DNA of 64,000 nt from Halomonas halocynthiae DSM 14573 (GTDB taxonomy: Bacteria > Pseudomonadota > Gammaproteobacteria > Pseudomonadales > Halomonadaceae), in assembly GCF_000425725.1 (NCBI RefSeq), contig NZ_AUDZ01000015.1:123260-187259 (forward strand), read 5' to 3'. How positions within the stretch are numbered: position 1 is the stretch's first letter; each line of letters begins with the position of its first letter. The notes below the pieces were generated by a model, which saw only the letters and a list, made by a program, of their open reading frames with translations, did no database searches and was not told where the DNA came from. The position numbers were made by a program, and so were the translations under genes. Below are positions 26,545-34,410 of the stretch, piece after piece.

Positions 26545-28107
26545 ATGAATACGACAGTGCTTCTTTTTCTTGGTCTGTATTTTCTGACCATGCTGGCAGT
26601 GGGCGTTGTTTCAATGCGGCGAGGTGGGGCCAGTAGTATGGAGGGCTACTATCTCGGTGGCCGTAATGTCGGGCCTCTAGTGACGGCTTTGACCATGCAG
26701 TCTACCTCGATGAGCGGTTATATGTTTCTTGGTGCTGGGTCGCTGGGTTATACCCAAGGGTATTACGGTTTTTGGTATGCCGGTGGCGACATTGGTGGCG
26801 GCGTTGTCAACCTTTCTGTGCTGGGTCGGCGGATGCGTAAGCTCTCGCAGATTATGGGTGCTTTGACATCGATTGAATATCTTGAAAAGCGTTATCCCAG
26901 TAAATGGGTTCGGTTAATTGCCGCGGGATTATCCGTATTCTTACTGGGCGCTTATGTGTTAGCGCAGTTTATTGCCGGTGGTAAAGGACTCGAGTTGGTA
27001 ACAGGTTTGTCCTATGAGTTGTCACTGTTCATTGCTATTGCCGTTATTCTTGGTTACACCCTGATGGGAGGCTACGGTGCCGTTGCATATACCGATGTTG
27101 TGCAAAGCTTGATTATGGTGGTTGGAATTGTATGGATTCTCGCTGCGACCCTGAACGAAGTGGGCGGCTTAACGGCGGCTAACCAAGCATTGGCGGAGCT
27201 GGATCCGACATTGCTGTCTATCTGGGGGCGTGACTTGGTTTATGAGAACCAGTGGGGAATCGTGCTGGGTGCATTGTTGATTTTCTCTATTGGGTACATG
27301 GGTTGGCCGCATGTGGTAACACGCCACATGGCGATGCGTAATCCATTTCATGCACGTCGTGCCGGAGTCTATTCCACACTGTGGAATCTGGTGTTTGTTA
27401 GTTCGCCTTACATCTTGGGTACATTGGCTATTCTTGTGTTGCCTGACCTTGATGATCCCGAGCAGGCGATTTTTTTGTTAGCACATAACCTTCTGCCAGC
27501 TGCAGTGGTTGGTATTGTGATGGCAGCGATTATGGCGGCAATTATGTCCACTGCTGACTCTATTCTGTTGCAAACGGGCAGCATCGCAGCCCGCGACCTG
27601 TATGAGCGCTTCATCAATCCTAATATGCAAGAAAAACAGATGGTTAGGGTTTCTCAGCTGATCGTGCTAGTGCTTGGTGTTGTGTGTGGCATCGTTGCGC
27701 TGTTTGAACCACCGGGCGTCTTTGCGATTGTGGTGTTTACCACGTCGGTGTTGGGTAGTGCTTTTTTGCCCAGTTATGTCGCGGCCGTGTGGTGGCGTAA
27801 GGCCAATACACCTGGTGCGCTGACGTCAATGATTGTTGGTAGCTTGGTGGCCTTCTTCTGGCAGTATCTGTCGTTGGATGTCGTGACTGAAATTCACCCC
27901 ATGTTGGCGGGTGTGGTGCTGTCGAGCTTGGCGATGATCGTGGCCAGTTTGTTGACGCAAAGCAGTCATCCGGTGCCTGAGCATATTTTGTCTGCGATGG
28001 AAGAAACGGCTGAGCTGCGCCCCTTGCCGCGCTCGCTGAAGTCGCAACAAGCCTTCGAGATGGCTCATGAGGCGTTGGCGTTGAAAACACAGGCGCGAAC
28101 AGCATGA
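26545..28107 (+). CDS. Sodium:solute symporter (SSS family, PanF/PutP-like)
   Basis: A 520-residue transporter with about 13 predicted helices and the family features SMEGYYLGGRNVGPLVTAL-type first loop (MEGYYLGGRNVGP), GYTLMGGYGAVAYTDVVQ, and the sodium-symporter signature region AAIMAAIMSTADSILLQTGS near residue 330, which contains the Ser/Thr/Asp residues of the Na2 site. The position next to the beta-alanine aminotransferase and dehydrogenase genes suggests uptake of beta-alanine or a related omega-amino acid. Pantothenate or proline are alternatives from homology alone. It overlaps the next gene by four bases. Confidence 0.85.
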   Translation: MNTTVLLFLGLYFLTMLAVGVVSMRRGGASSMEGYYLGGRNVGPLVTALTMQSTSMSGYMFLGAGSLGYTQGYYGFWYAGGDIGGGVVNLSVLGRRMRKLSQIMGALTSIEYLEKRYPSKWVRLIAAGLSVFLLGAYVLAQFIAGGKGLELVTGLSYELSLFIAIAVILGYTLMGGYGAVAYTDVVQSLIMVVGIVWILAATLNEVGGLTAANQALAELDPTLLSIWGRDLVYENQWGIVLGALLIFSIGYMGWPHVVTRHMAMRNPFHARRAGVYSTLWNLVFVSSPYILGTLAILVLPDLDDPEQAIFLLAHNLLPAAVVGIVMAAIMAAIMSTADSILLQTGSIAARDLYERFINPNMQEKQMVRVSQLIVLVLGVVCGIVALFEPPGVFAIVVFTTSVLGSAFLPSYVAAVWWRKANTPGALTSMIVGSLVAFFWQYLSLDVVTEIHPMLAGVVLSSLAMIVASLLTQSSHPVPEHILSAMEETAELRPLPRSLKSQQAFEMAHEALALKTQARTA

Positions 28108-28634
28108 AAACGGGCGCTGGAGTGCAGGATGTTATGGCGTCGGTTGAATCTGGCTCAAAGGAGGCCTGGCTGGAAGCCAGGCTTGCTAAAGAGTCGGTGG
28201 AGCGCAGAGCGGTAGGGATTGTTGCAGGGTTAGATATTCAGTCTATTGCTGCCGTGGGGTTTCCGTATCTGCTGCTGGAATATTGTTGGGAGGTGCGCCG
28301 CTGGGGAAGGTGCCGCAGTGAGCGCATGGCATGCCTGGTGGATCGCTGCCAGGGTGTAAGCACTACGCTGGAAGGCATTGCGTTTGGCGATGCTTTGCTG
28401 TCACCGTTGCTACCTCATGCTGAGTTGGAGCCAGAGCCACTTGAGCGCAAAGCGCGCCAGCATGTTATGCAGGTGCGTCGTCACCGTCTCAAGCGGCGTA
28501 GTTCCAGCGGGTTGACGCTAGTTAGTGCGCAATTGGTGCGTAAGCCTTTGTGGCGGGTTGTTGGAAACCATGGTCAGCACGGCGAGCTTGAGCTATTGAT
28601 TGACGGCGTTAATGGGGGATATTACCTGATGTAA
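28104..28634 (+). CDS. Protein of unknown function coupled to the symporter gene
   Basis: A 176-residue soluble protein whose ATG overlaps the symporter stop (ATGA), so it is translationally coupled. No signal peptide or membrane helix is seen. The middle is basic (MQVRRHRLKRRSSS) and the C-terminus WRVVGNHGQHGELELLIDG then VNGGYYLM looks like a small conserved end domain. There are three scattered Cys and no obvious catalytic motif. I do not recognise it. Its coupling suggests a role with the transporter or the beta-alanine pathway. Confidence 0.7.
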   Translation: MKTGAGVQDVMASVESGSKEAWLEARLAKESVERRAVGIVAGLDIQSIAAVGFPYLLLEYCWEVRRWGRCRSERMACLVDRCQGVSTTLEGIAFGDALLSPLLPHAELEPEPLERKARQHVMQVRRHRLKRRSSSGLTLVSAQLVRKPLWRVVGNHGQHGELELLIDGVNGGYYLM

Positions 28635-28697
28635 CACTGCGCTAACGTCTCAATAAATGTGTCAGCCATAGGTGATATGAGTTTTGCTTAGAAGGGG

Positions 28698-28732
28698 CGA
28701 CAGCGCTTTGGTCTCAGACGAAGGCGCTGTCG
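28698..28732. terminator. Hairpin between convergent genes 28104 and LysR
   Basis: CGACAGCGC (28698-28706) pairs with GCGCTGTCG (28724-28732), with an inner GTCT-C-AGAC helix and an outer GCTTAG/CTAAGC extension. There is no clear T-run, but it sits exactly between convergent genes and probably helps end both transcripts. Confidence 0.55.
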
Positions 28733-28741
28733 CTAAGCGTC

Positions 28742-29668
28742 TCAGTTAGTGTTGGCTTCTTTTTCCAGTAAGTTAAGAAACGCTTCAAGTACACGGTGTG
28801 GTCGTCGGTCACGCCGCGTTACGGTGACAAAGGTAGTGTGATAATAATAATTTTCAGGAGATATTGCCTTGAGTCGCCCCGCAGCTACCCATGGCGCTGC
28901 CAAATGGTTGGGTAAGTAGCCGATATATTGGCCAGTTAGTATAAGGAAGGCCGCGCCCTCACGGTCTGCTGCTGATGCCGCGTTTTTCAAAAAAGCATTT
29001 GCGTTGCGGCCCGTTTCAGATAATGGGTAGTTTGGAACAACTGCATCATACGCAGTGAGTGTATTTTTATTTATGTCTGATGTGTCTGAATAAAGAGCGT
29101 GAGTGTCAGCGCAATAAAGTTGTGAAGTTTCGTCATACAGCTCTTTGGAAGACAGGCTGGTGGGTAGGCTGACTTTTGGAACCACGCCAACATGCAAGCG
29201 GCCGTCAGAGACGCCTCGAATGACGCTATCAGCCACTTCCATGGCGATGTTTATTCGTACGGCAGGGCCTTGAACTTTAAGCTCTGAAAGGCTGTTGGTG
29301 ATATGTAACTCTGGCATGCTGACTAAGCTGTCACTGATGCCGATATTGAGTTCGCCACGCAAGGTGTGGTGCAGCCCATTGACTTCGGTGCGAAATGTTT
29401 CAAGTGACGCCAGCAGAGTCAGTCCTGCTTCATAAACCTGTCGCCCCTCTTCTGTCAGCGAAAACCCACCTCGGCCGCGTTGGCAAAGCCTGAGCCCTAA
29501 ACGCCGCTCTAGGTCGTTCATATGTAAACTGATTGCTGAGCGGCTGATGCCAAGCACATCCTCCGCGGCAGTAAAGCCACCACACTCTACGACAGCTTTG
29601 AAAACTCGCAGCATACGTATATCGAAATCACTGACCTGGCCAAGAGGGCCTGTCTGACGCTCATTCAT
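28742..29668 (-). CDS. LysR-family regulator of the beta-alanine cluster (BauR-like)
   Basis: A 308-residue LysR-type regulator. The N-terminal winged helix-turn-helix is at about residues 18-76 (VVECGGFTAAEDVLGISRS, then AISLHMNDLERRLGLRL). The remainder is the periplasmic-binding-like effector domain. It is convergent with the catabolic genes at the end of the cluster. In Pseudomonas, bau genes are controlled by the LysR protein BauR, and this gene is the obvious counterpart here. The inverted repeat at 23222-23253 is its likely target. Confidence 0.82.
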   Translation of the reverse strand: MNERQTGPLGQVSDFDIRMLRVFKAVVECGGFTAAEDVLGISRSAISLHMNDLERRLGLRLCQRGRGGFSLTEEGRQVYEAGLTLLASLETFRTEVNGLHHTLRGELNIGISDSLVSMPELHITNSLSELKVQGPAVRINIAMEVADSVIRGVSDGRLHVGVVPKVSLPTSLSSKELYDETSQLYCADTHALYSDTSDINKNTLTAYDAVVPNYPLSETGRNANAFLKNAASAADREGAAFLILTGQYIGYLPNHLAAPWVAAGRLKAISPENYYYHTTFVTVTRRDRRPHRVLEAFLNLLEKEANTN

Positions 29669-29829
29669 ACAGGAACCAGAAGTTTTATTCGTTTTCTTTA
29701 AATTTATTTAACGTGTCATTTGTGGTTTGGCGACGTTTCAAATAAATGGCGTTAATTTTAATCTAGCGTAACTGTTGAATATGGCTGGAGAGGGATGAAT
29801 AGGCGTTTTAGCTAACGTACTGAAAATTT

Positions 29830-29874
29830 TGGTCGGAGTCGCAGGGTTCGAACCTACGACCTCTGTCTCCTGAA
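29830..29874 (-). repeat. Partial tRNA-Pro copy, candidate attachment-site remnant
   Basis: These 45 bases match the 3' part (anticodon loop to CCA) of the intact tRNA-Pro gene at 32911-32955 at 41 of 45 positions, in the same orientation. The eight flanking bases outside the CCA also match at six positions. The 5' half of the tRNA is absent, so it is not a functional gene. Such 3'-end duplications are left when an element integrates into a tRNA gene, and the pair brackets about 3.1 kb. Confidence 0.8.
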
Positions 29875-30336
29875 TCCATGTATCTTTTTCACAGTCTTTT
29901 AAATCAGAAGGTTACGAGGCTCTTGCTCGCGTAACAATGACCCAGAGTGGCAGTGGAAGTCAAGACATGACAGGTGTACGTCACACGGTGGACACACAGA
30001 AGTTATCACTCGGATGGTGAGCAGCAGCGGGGCCTAGCCGTCTTTGCTCACCGGGCTAACTGGGTTTGATCTTACTCAGCAACAGTGGTCAATTATTGAT
30101 ACCCGATGCAGCTGGTTTTGCAGGCTCTGCGATGTGGCAGCCTAAAGTCGTTGGTGAATGTGTTGTACACAAACTAGGATGGGCTAGCTCTTTTGGGCGA
30201 GCTTGACGAAGAGGGATGACCTTGGCCATATTGAAGGATCTTGGCATCTGCCAGCCTTTGACGAGCTAAGCGGAGAAGTTGATAGCCCTTATCTTCACCG
30301 GCTCAGTCTCCCTGCAGGGAATTAAAGGGGTACTAC
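29875..30336. other. Non-coding stretch inside the putative island
   Basis: I find no supported gene. The stretch holds an inverted repeat GGTGAGCA (30016-30023) / TGCTCACC (30045-30052) with a 21-nt loop. The promoter for the fmd genes probably lies here or just downstream. The lack of coding content next to the tRNA fragment fits a decayed left end of an integrated element. Confidence 0.5.
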
Positions 30337-30438
30337 ATGTCATTACAACAAGAAAAAACAGTGCGCAAATCCTGTTTTTATGAAATGGCTATGCTGCTTA
30401 CCGATTTCAGCCGCTGCGGGTTATTCCCCAGCGGCTGA
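30337..30438 (+). CDS. 33-residue leader ORF upstream of fmdA
   Basis: The ATG at 30337 follows AAAGGGG seven bases upstream. The product begins MSLQQEKTVRKSCFYEM and ends SRCGLFPSG. Its last third overlaps a long hairpin at 30405-30440, so ribosomes translating it would open that hairpin. This layout suggests a regulatory leader peptide, but it could be a chance ORF. No sequence family is recognised. Confidence 0.35.
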   Translation: MSLQQEKTVRKSCFYEMAMLLTDFSRCGLFPSG

Positions 30439-30440
30439 AA
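30405..30440 (+). promoter_or_regulatory. Perfect 12-bp hairpin in the fmdA leader
   Basis: TTTCAGCCGCTG (30405-30416) and CAGCGGCTGAAA (30429-30440) pair perfectly. GGG/CCC pairs inside the 12-nt loop extend the stem to 15 bp with one bulged C and a TTATT tip. No T-run follows. It lies about 150 nt before the fmdA start and overlaps the end of the leader ORF. Confidence 0.7.
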
Positions 30441-30590
30441 CCGGCTGGTGCTCGGGCTGTCACCGTGCACAAGTATATCGAATGACGTAGGCACCGGGGG
30501 TGTTTCGCGAATACCTCCCTCGGAGGTGGATTGCGGATAGTGACGCTGTTACCTAAATACCTAAACCAATAATACTAAGGAGCCTCGGTT

Positions 30591-31841
30591 ATGGCTGAAA
30601 CCATTATCAAGATTGATCTGAACAAGTCGGCCTATGAGAACGATAAAATCCACAATCGCTGGCACCCGGATATTCCGATGGTGGCTACTGTTAAGCCGGG
30701 CGATGACTTCATCGTCGAGTGCTACGACTGGACGGGTGGGCAGATCAAGAATGACGACAACGCCGACGATGTGCGCGACGTGGATCTCAGCCAGGTGCAC
30801 TTCCTGTCTGGCCCGATTGGAGTGGAAGGCGCGGAGCCTGGCGATCTACTGGAAGTGGATATCCTTGATATCGGCACTTTCAAAGAGAGCCAATGGGGTT
30901 TTAATGGCTTCTTCTCCAAGCAAAATGGTGGTGGCTTTCTTACCGAGCATTTTCCGGATGCACAGAAAAGCGTCTGGGACTTCAACGGCATGTTCACCAA
31001 GTCCCGCCACATTCCCAACGTGGAGTTTGCTGGGATGATTCATCCCGGTCTGATCGGGTGTCTGCCGTCCCGAGAGCTGCTGGACACATGGAACAAGCGT
31101 GAGGCTGGGCTGGTCGCTACAGATCCCGAGCGCGTGCCGGAACTGGCGACCCTGCCGAATGGCGATACTGCCCACATGGGCCAGCTGAAAGGCGATGCGG
31201 CCAAAGCCGCAGGTGCTGAAGGTGCCCGCACTGTACCGCCCCGTGAGCATGGCGGTAACTGTGACATCAAAGACCTTTCCCGTGGCTCCAAGATCTATTT
31301 TCCGGTGTACGTAGACGGCGCAGGCCTGTCGGTAGGCGACCTTCACTTCAGCCAGGGTGACGGCGAGATCACCTTTTGTGGTGCCATCGAAATGGCCGGC
31401 TGGATTCACCTGCGGGTTAATCTGATCAAGGATGGCATCAAGAAGTACGGAATCAAGAACCCAGTCTTCAAGCCCAGCCCGATCAAGCCCCGTTACGACG
31501 ACTACGTGATTTTTGAAGGCATCTCAGTAGACGAAGACGGCGGCCAGCATTATCTGGACGTGCACGTGGCCTATCGTCAGGCCTGCCTGAACGCTATCGA
31601 ATACTTAACCAAGTTCGGTTACACCAAAGCACAGGCGTACGCGATTCTGGGTTGCGCGCCGGTGGAAGGCCATATCAGCGGCGTGGTGGATATCCCCAAC
31701 GCCTGCGCCACGCTCTGGTTGCCAACGGGCATCTTTGATTTCGATATCAATCCCTGTGCTGACGGTCCGAAGAAGATGGTCACTGAGGGAATGGATGTAC
31801 CACTGTCGAAAGATAAGAAAGATAAGAAAGATAAGGAGTAA
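30591..31841 (+). CDS. fmdA: Formamidase (FmdA/AmdA family)
   Basis: The enzyme hydrolyses formamide to formate and ammonia; relatives act on acetamide. The 416-residue protein matches the family length. The start has AAGGAG seven bases upstream. Recognisable stretches include HNRWHPDIP, HPGLIGCLPSRELL, REHGGNCDIKDL (probable active-site region), GDLHFSQGDGEI and ILGCAPVEGHISGVVDIPN. The C-terminus is a run of KDKKDKKDKE encoded by three 9-base repeats. It is followed by fmdB, the pairing known from Methylophilus. It lies inside the tRNA-Pro-bounded segment, so horizontal gain is plausible. Confidence 0.93.
   Translation: MAETIIKIDLNKSAYENDKIHNRWHPDIPMVATVKPGDDFIVECYDWTGGQIKNDDNADDVRDVDLSQVHFLSGPIGVEGAEPGDLLEVDILDIGTFKESQWGFNGFFSKQNGGGFLTEHFPDAQKSVWDFNGMFTKSRHIPNVEFAGMIHPGLIGCLPSRELLDTWNKREAGLVATDPERVPELATLPNGDTAHMGQLKGDAAKAAGAEGARTVPPREHGGNCDIKDLSRGSKIYFPVYVDGAGLSVGDLHFSQGDGEITFCGAIEMAGWIHLRVNLIKDGIKKYGIKNPVFKPSPIKPRYDDYVIFEGISVDEDGGQHYLDVHVAYRQACLNAIEYLTKFGYTKAQAYAILGCAPVEGHISGVVDIPNACATLWLPTGIFDFDINPCADGPKKMVTEGMDVPLSKDKKDKKDKE
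31809..31835 (+). repeat. Three-copy 9-bp repeat at the fmdA 3' end
   Basis: AAAGATAAG is repeated three times in frame and encodes the KDKKDKKDK tail. The last unit plus GAG supplies the AAGGAG ribosome binding site of fmdB (ATG at 31847). Copy-number change would alter only the tail length, not the frame. Confidence 0.85.
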
Positions 31842-31846
31842 CAGCC

Positions 31847-32200
31847 ATGCCTGTGTATGACTACAAGTGCCGCGAACATGGTTTGTTCAACACATTGGCG
31901 ACCATGGCCGACAGCGCCAAGCCAGCAGAATGTCCCACCTGCAAGGCACTGTCAGCCAGAGTGGTTATACTACCGCCGGAAATTACAGCTATGGATCCGG
32001 CAAAGCGTAAGGCTCAGGATAGGAATGAACGTTCCCGCCACGAGCCTGTGTTCTCAACCGCCGATCGCCGAGCGAACGACAAAGAACACAGCAACAGGTG
32101 TGGCTGCGGTTCGCCCAAACCGGGTAAGTCGATGTTGTTCTACACAGCCGACGGGAAAAAAATGTTTCCCTCTATGCGGCCTTGGATGATCAGTCACTGA
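31847..32200 (+). CDS. fmdB: FmdB-type zinc-ribbon regulatory protein
   Basis: A 117-residue protein starting MPVYDYKCREHG, the FmdB/CxxC_CXXC_SSSS-type N-terminal zinc ribbon (Cys8 and the pair CPTC near residue 29). A second Cys pair CGCG is present near residue 85. FmdB was described as a putative regulator of the formamidase operon. Zinc-ribbon proteins of this type are widespread and their mechanism is unclear. It starts 5 nt after fmdA and is followed by a strong terminator. Confidence 0.85.
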   Translation: MPVYDYKCREHGLFNTLATMADSAKPAECPTCKALSARVVILPPEITAMDPAKRKAQDRNERSRHEPVFSTADRRANDKEHSNRCGCGSPKPGKSMLFYTADGKKMFPSMRPWMISH

Positions 32201-32230
32201 TTGACCGGTGAGTCATTATTTCACCTGTTT

Positions 32231-32251
32231 AGCCCCTTCGGGGGCTTTTTT
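32231..32251 (+). terminator. Intrinsic terminator of fmdAB
   Basis: AGCCCC-TTCG-GGGGCT followed by six T residues: a short GC-rich stem with a stable tetraloop 30 nt after the fmdB stop. Confidence 0.92.
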
Positions 32252-32471
32252 CGTTTACCCCTCTTGCTTTAATCCCCGCGCAAGGAGGAAGACTTCTTCT
32301 AGGTGCGGTATGGGGAGGGGGCTGAATGATACAGGAATGTTAACTGGATTATTTGTGTGACCGGTCGTCCTGCGATTTCATCGCTAACTCACTTTTCCGA
32401 TATGTGATCAGCCTGCTTGTTTCTGAGCCTAACCTAGGCAAGTATTATGGAAGGTAGAACAAGGAAGTCAT

Positions 32472-32687
32472 ATGGCTGGCGTGATTCACAATTTACCCAT
32501 TCACCCGTTGCTGGCGTTGGCGCTAGTAGTCGCGGTCTACTTCATTCCGATGATCATCGCAGCATGGCGCAATATGCTTAATGCCCTCGCTATCAGCGCG
32601 CTCAACGTGGTAGCTGGTTGGACGTTTGTGGGCTGGGTGGCGGCTCTCGTCTGGGCGTGTCTGGATAAGCGGAAGGAGGTGCCATGA
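32472..32687 (+). CDS. Imm_superinfect-type small membrane protein
   Basis: A 71-residue protein with two hydrophobic helices: about residues 12-31 (LLALALVVAVYFIPMIIAAW) and 39-65 (the segment NVVAGWTFVGWVAALVWA). The NxxxGWTxxGWVxALxWA pattern is that of the superinfection-immunity family related to phage T4 Imm, which is also common in non-phage bacterial genes. A role in excluding phage DNA is known only for the phage member, so defence is a guess. It lies in the tRNA-Pro-bounded segment. AAGGAAG precedes the ATG. Confidence 0.7.
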   Translation: MAGVIHNLPIHPLLALALVVAVYFIPMIIAAWRNMLNALAISALNVVAGWTFVGWVAALVWACLDKRKEVP

Positions 32688-32746
32688 AGTTTTGGGTTGT
32701 TGGAATGATCAGTCCAGAAGCATTTGAAGCTCGAGTAATCGTTTAA
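32684..32746 (+). pseudogene. 20-codon ORF, probable truncated gene start
   Basis: The ATG at 32684 overlaps the stop of the preceding gene (ATGA) and has GGAGGT at 32675-32680, an excellent start context. The frame stops after 20 codons (MKFWVVGMISPEAFEARVIV). Strong initiation signals on so short a frame suggest the remains of a longer coupled gene cut off near the island boundary. A genuine small peptide is possible. Confidence 0.4.
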
Positions 32747-32910
32747 ACCAGTGTCTACTGTTGCTGGGTCACGGTTATTTTAGTATTGGATCAAAAAGAG
32801 GGACCAGAAAAACAAAACCCCCGGCAAGACCGAGGATATTAGCCACCCACACTTTGGTCACGCAGGGTTTGAAAGTGTGATAGATAAAAATTCTAAGGCA
32901 TTGAAATATT

Positions 32911-32987
32911 TGGTCGGAGTAGCAGGATTCGAACCTACGACCTCTGCCTCCCGAAGGCAGCGCTCTACCAAGCTGAGCTATACTCCG
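32911..32987 (-). tRNA. tRNA-Pro (anticodon CGG)
   Basis: A complete 77-nt tRNA on the minus strand with encoded CCA. The acceptor stem CGGAGTA/TACTCCG, D-arm TAGCTCAGCTTGGTAGAGC, anticodon arm CTGCC-TTCGGGA-GGCAG (anticodon CGG) and T-arm GTAGG-TTCGAAT-CCTGC all pair. Its 3' end faces the fmd region, and the 45-nt partial copy at 29830-29874 lies on the far side. Confidence 0.97.
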
Positions 32988-33091
32988 ATGCAGATGCGGG
33001 ATGCGCTGAGTCTGAGTGTGTCGCCTCAACGGTGACGTATTCTACCTTTTTTCAGCGCAGTTGCAAGCTGCGTTGGGCGTTTATGACGTGC

Positions 33092-34096
33092 TCAGGCGTG
33101 TCGATTGATGGCCATATGAGCCAGTTGCGTCATGGCGTCGCGGTACGCTGATTCGGGTAGGGCATCAAGTTGGGCGAGGGCCTTGTCGATCATCTCTTCG
33201 GCGCGTTGGCGCGTGTAGTCTAGAGCCCCGGTGTTATGGACAATAGCTAATATGTCGTCGAGCTGCTCCAGGCCGCCTTTGCGAATGGCTTGGCGGATCA
33301 GCTTGGCCTGCTCGGGTGTGCCGGTTTGCATGGCACGGATCAGTGGTAAGGTTGGCTTGCCTTCAGCCAAGTCATCGCCGACGTTCTTGCCCATAGTGCT
33401 GGCATCGCCCTGATAATCGAGTAAGTCATCGATAAGCTGAAAAGCCAAGCCAAGATAGCGACCGTAGTGTTGCAGGGCGCTTTCTTGTTCTGGTGTGGCC
33501 CCTGCGACAATAGCGCCGCTATGTGAGGCGGCCTCGAATAGCATGGCGGTTTTGCCCTGAATGGTCTCGAAGTAGGTGGCTTCGCTGACGTCAGGGTTGC
33601 CAACGTTAACCAACTGTTGAACTTCACCTTCGGCGATGACGCAGGTGGCGGCTGACAGAACCTTCATGATGCGCATCGAGCCGACGTTGACCATCATCTG
33701 GAAGGAGCGTGAATAGAGGAAGTCGCCAACCAGTACTGAGGGGGCATTGCCCCATGCGTCGTTGGCGGTTGGGCGACCTCGACGCATGTGAGACTCATCC
33801 ACTACGTCATCGTGCAGCAGGGTAGAGGTGTGCATGAACTCGACCAGGCTGGCCAAGGTGATGTGCTGATCACCTTGATAGCCGACACTGCGTGCAGCCA
33901 ACAGCACGAGCAGTGGGCGCATGCGCTTGCCGCCGCTTTCAATGATGTACTGGCCAATGGTCTCGACCAGCGGAATACGCGAGGTCAGCTGGGCCAGCAG
34001 GGTGCGGTTGACGGCGAGGAAGTCATCAGCCACAACGGCATGTACTGGGCCCGTCGGGATGATAGTGCTAAGCGATGGCGCAGAGTTGGCTGTCAT
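33092..34096 (-). CDS. ispB: Octaprenyl diphosphate synthase (polyprenyl synthetase)
   Basis: IspB makes the long isoprenoid side chain of ubiquinone by adding isopentenyl units to farnesyl diphosphate. The 334-residue protein has GGKRMRPLL, the first aspartate-rich motif LLHDDVVDES, and the second motif LIDDLLDYQ. The start ATG at 34096 gives the usual family length. The longer frame begins with a TTG at 34132 and is unlikely. It is divergent from rplU-rpmA-obgE, the conserved gammaproteobacterial arrangement. The chain length (Q8 or Q9) cannot be told by eye. Confidence 0.95.
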   Translation of the reverse strand: MTANSAPSLSTIIPTGPVHAVVADDFLAVNRTLLAQLTSRIPLVETIGQYIIESGGKRMRPLLVLLAARSVGYQGDQHITLASLVEFMHTSTLLHDDVVDESHMRRGRPTANDAWGNAPSVLVGDFLYSRSFQMMVNVGSMRIMKVLSAATCVIAEGEVQQLVNVGNPDVSEATYFETIQGKTAMLFEAASHSGAIVAGATPEQESALQHYGRYLGLAFQLIDDLLDYQGDASTMGKNVGDDLAEGKPTLPLIRAMQTGTPEQAKLIRQAIRKGGLEQLDDILAIVHNTGALDYTRQRAEEMIDKALAQLDALPESAYRDAMTQLAHMAINRHA

Positions 34097-34276
34097 GAAA
34101 GCATTCGACGGTAGGTGAGGCCGAGTCGGCAAAACGTGAAGTCAATAGGGTAATTCAGCGGTCATGCTATGGGGCGGCACTGTGGGCGTCAAGCCATGTC
34201 AGTTGGGTTTTGGCTTGGTGATGTTGGCAAGCCAGGTGGCTGTATCAGTGCGTTAGCGAGTAATGGGTGGATTGGC

Positions 34277-34305
34277 TTGTCGTTGAGTGTATGTGGCGTT
34301 ATAAT
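34277..34305 (+). promoter_or_regulatory. Promoter of rplU-rpmA
   Basis: TTGTCG (34277-34282), a 17-base spacer and a perfect TATAAT (34300-34305), followed by the GC-rich discriminator CCGCG typical of growth-rate-controlled ribosomal promoters. It lies 105 nt upstream of the rplU ATG. The rest of the 314-nt gap between ispB and rplU shows no gene. Confidence 0.75.
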
Positions 34306-34410
34306 CCGCGACCCACTCATCATGCTCCCTGTCAGATGGCTGCCAAAAGCGGCGCCACTCGAAGCAGGCTGATAAAGAGCCAACCCACGATGAGTTTCGG
34401 AGAGAGAAAC

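Noticed and set aside
30220..30260. Possible sigma-54 promoter (TGGCA... near 30242) upstream of fmdA
   Set aside because: The GG to GC spacing is one base off and the -12 element is poor, so it is not supported.
32775..33029. 84-aa minus-strand ORF covering the tRNA-Pro gene
   Set aside because: Its SIAQLGRALPSGGRG stretch is the translation of the tRNA itself, a well-known artefact. The hydrophobic end after the tRNA has no start signal of its own.
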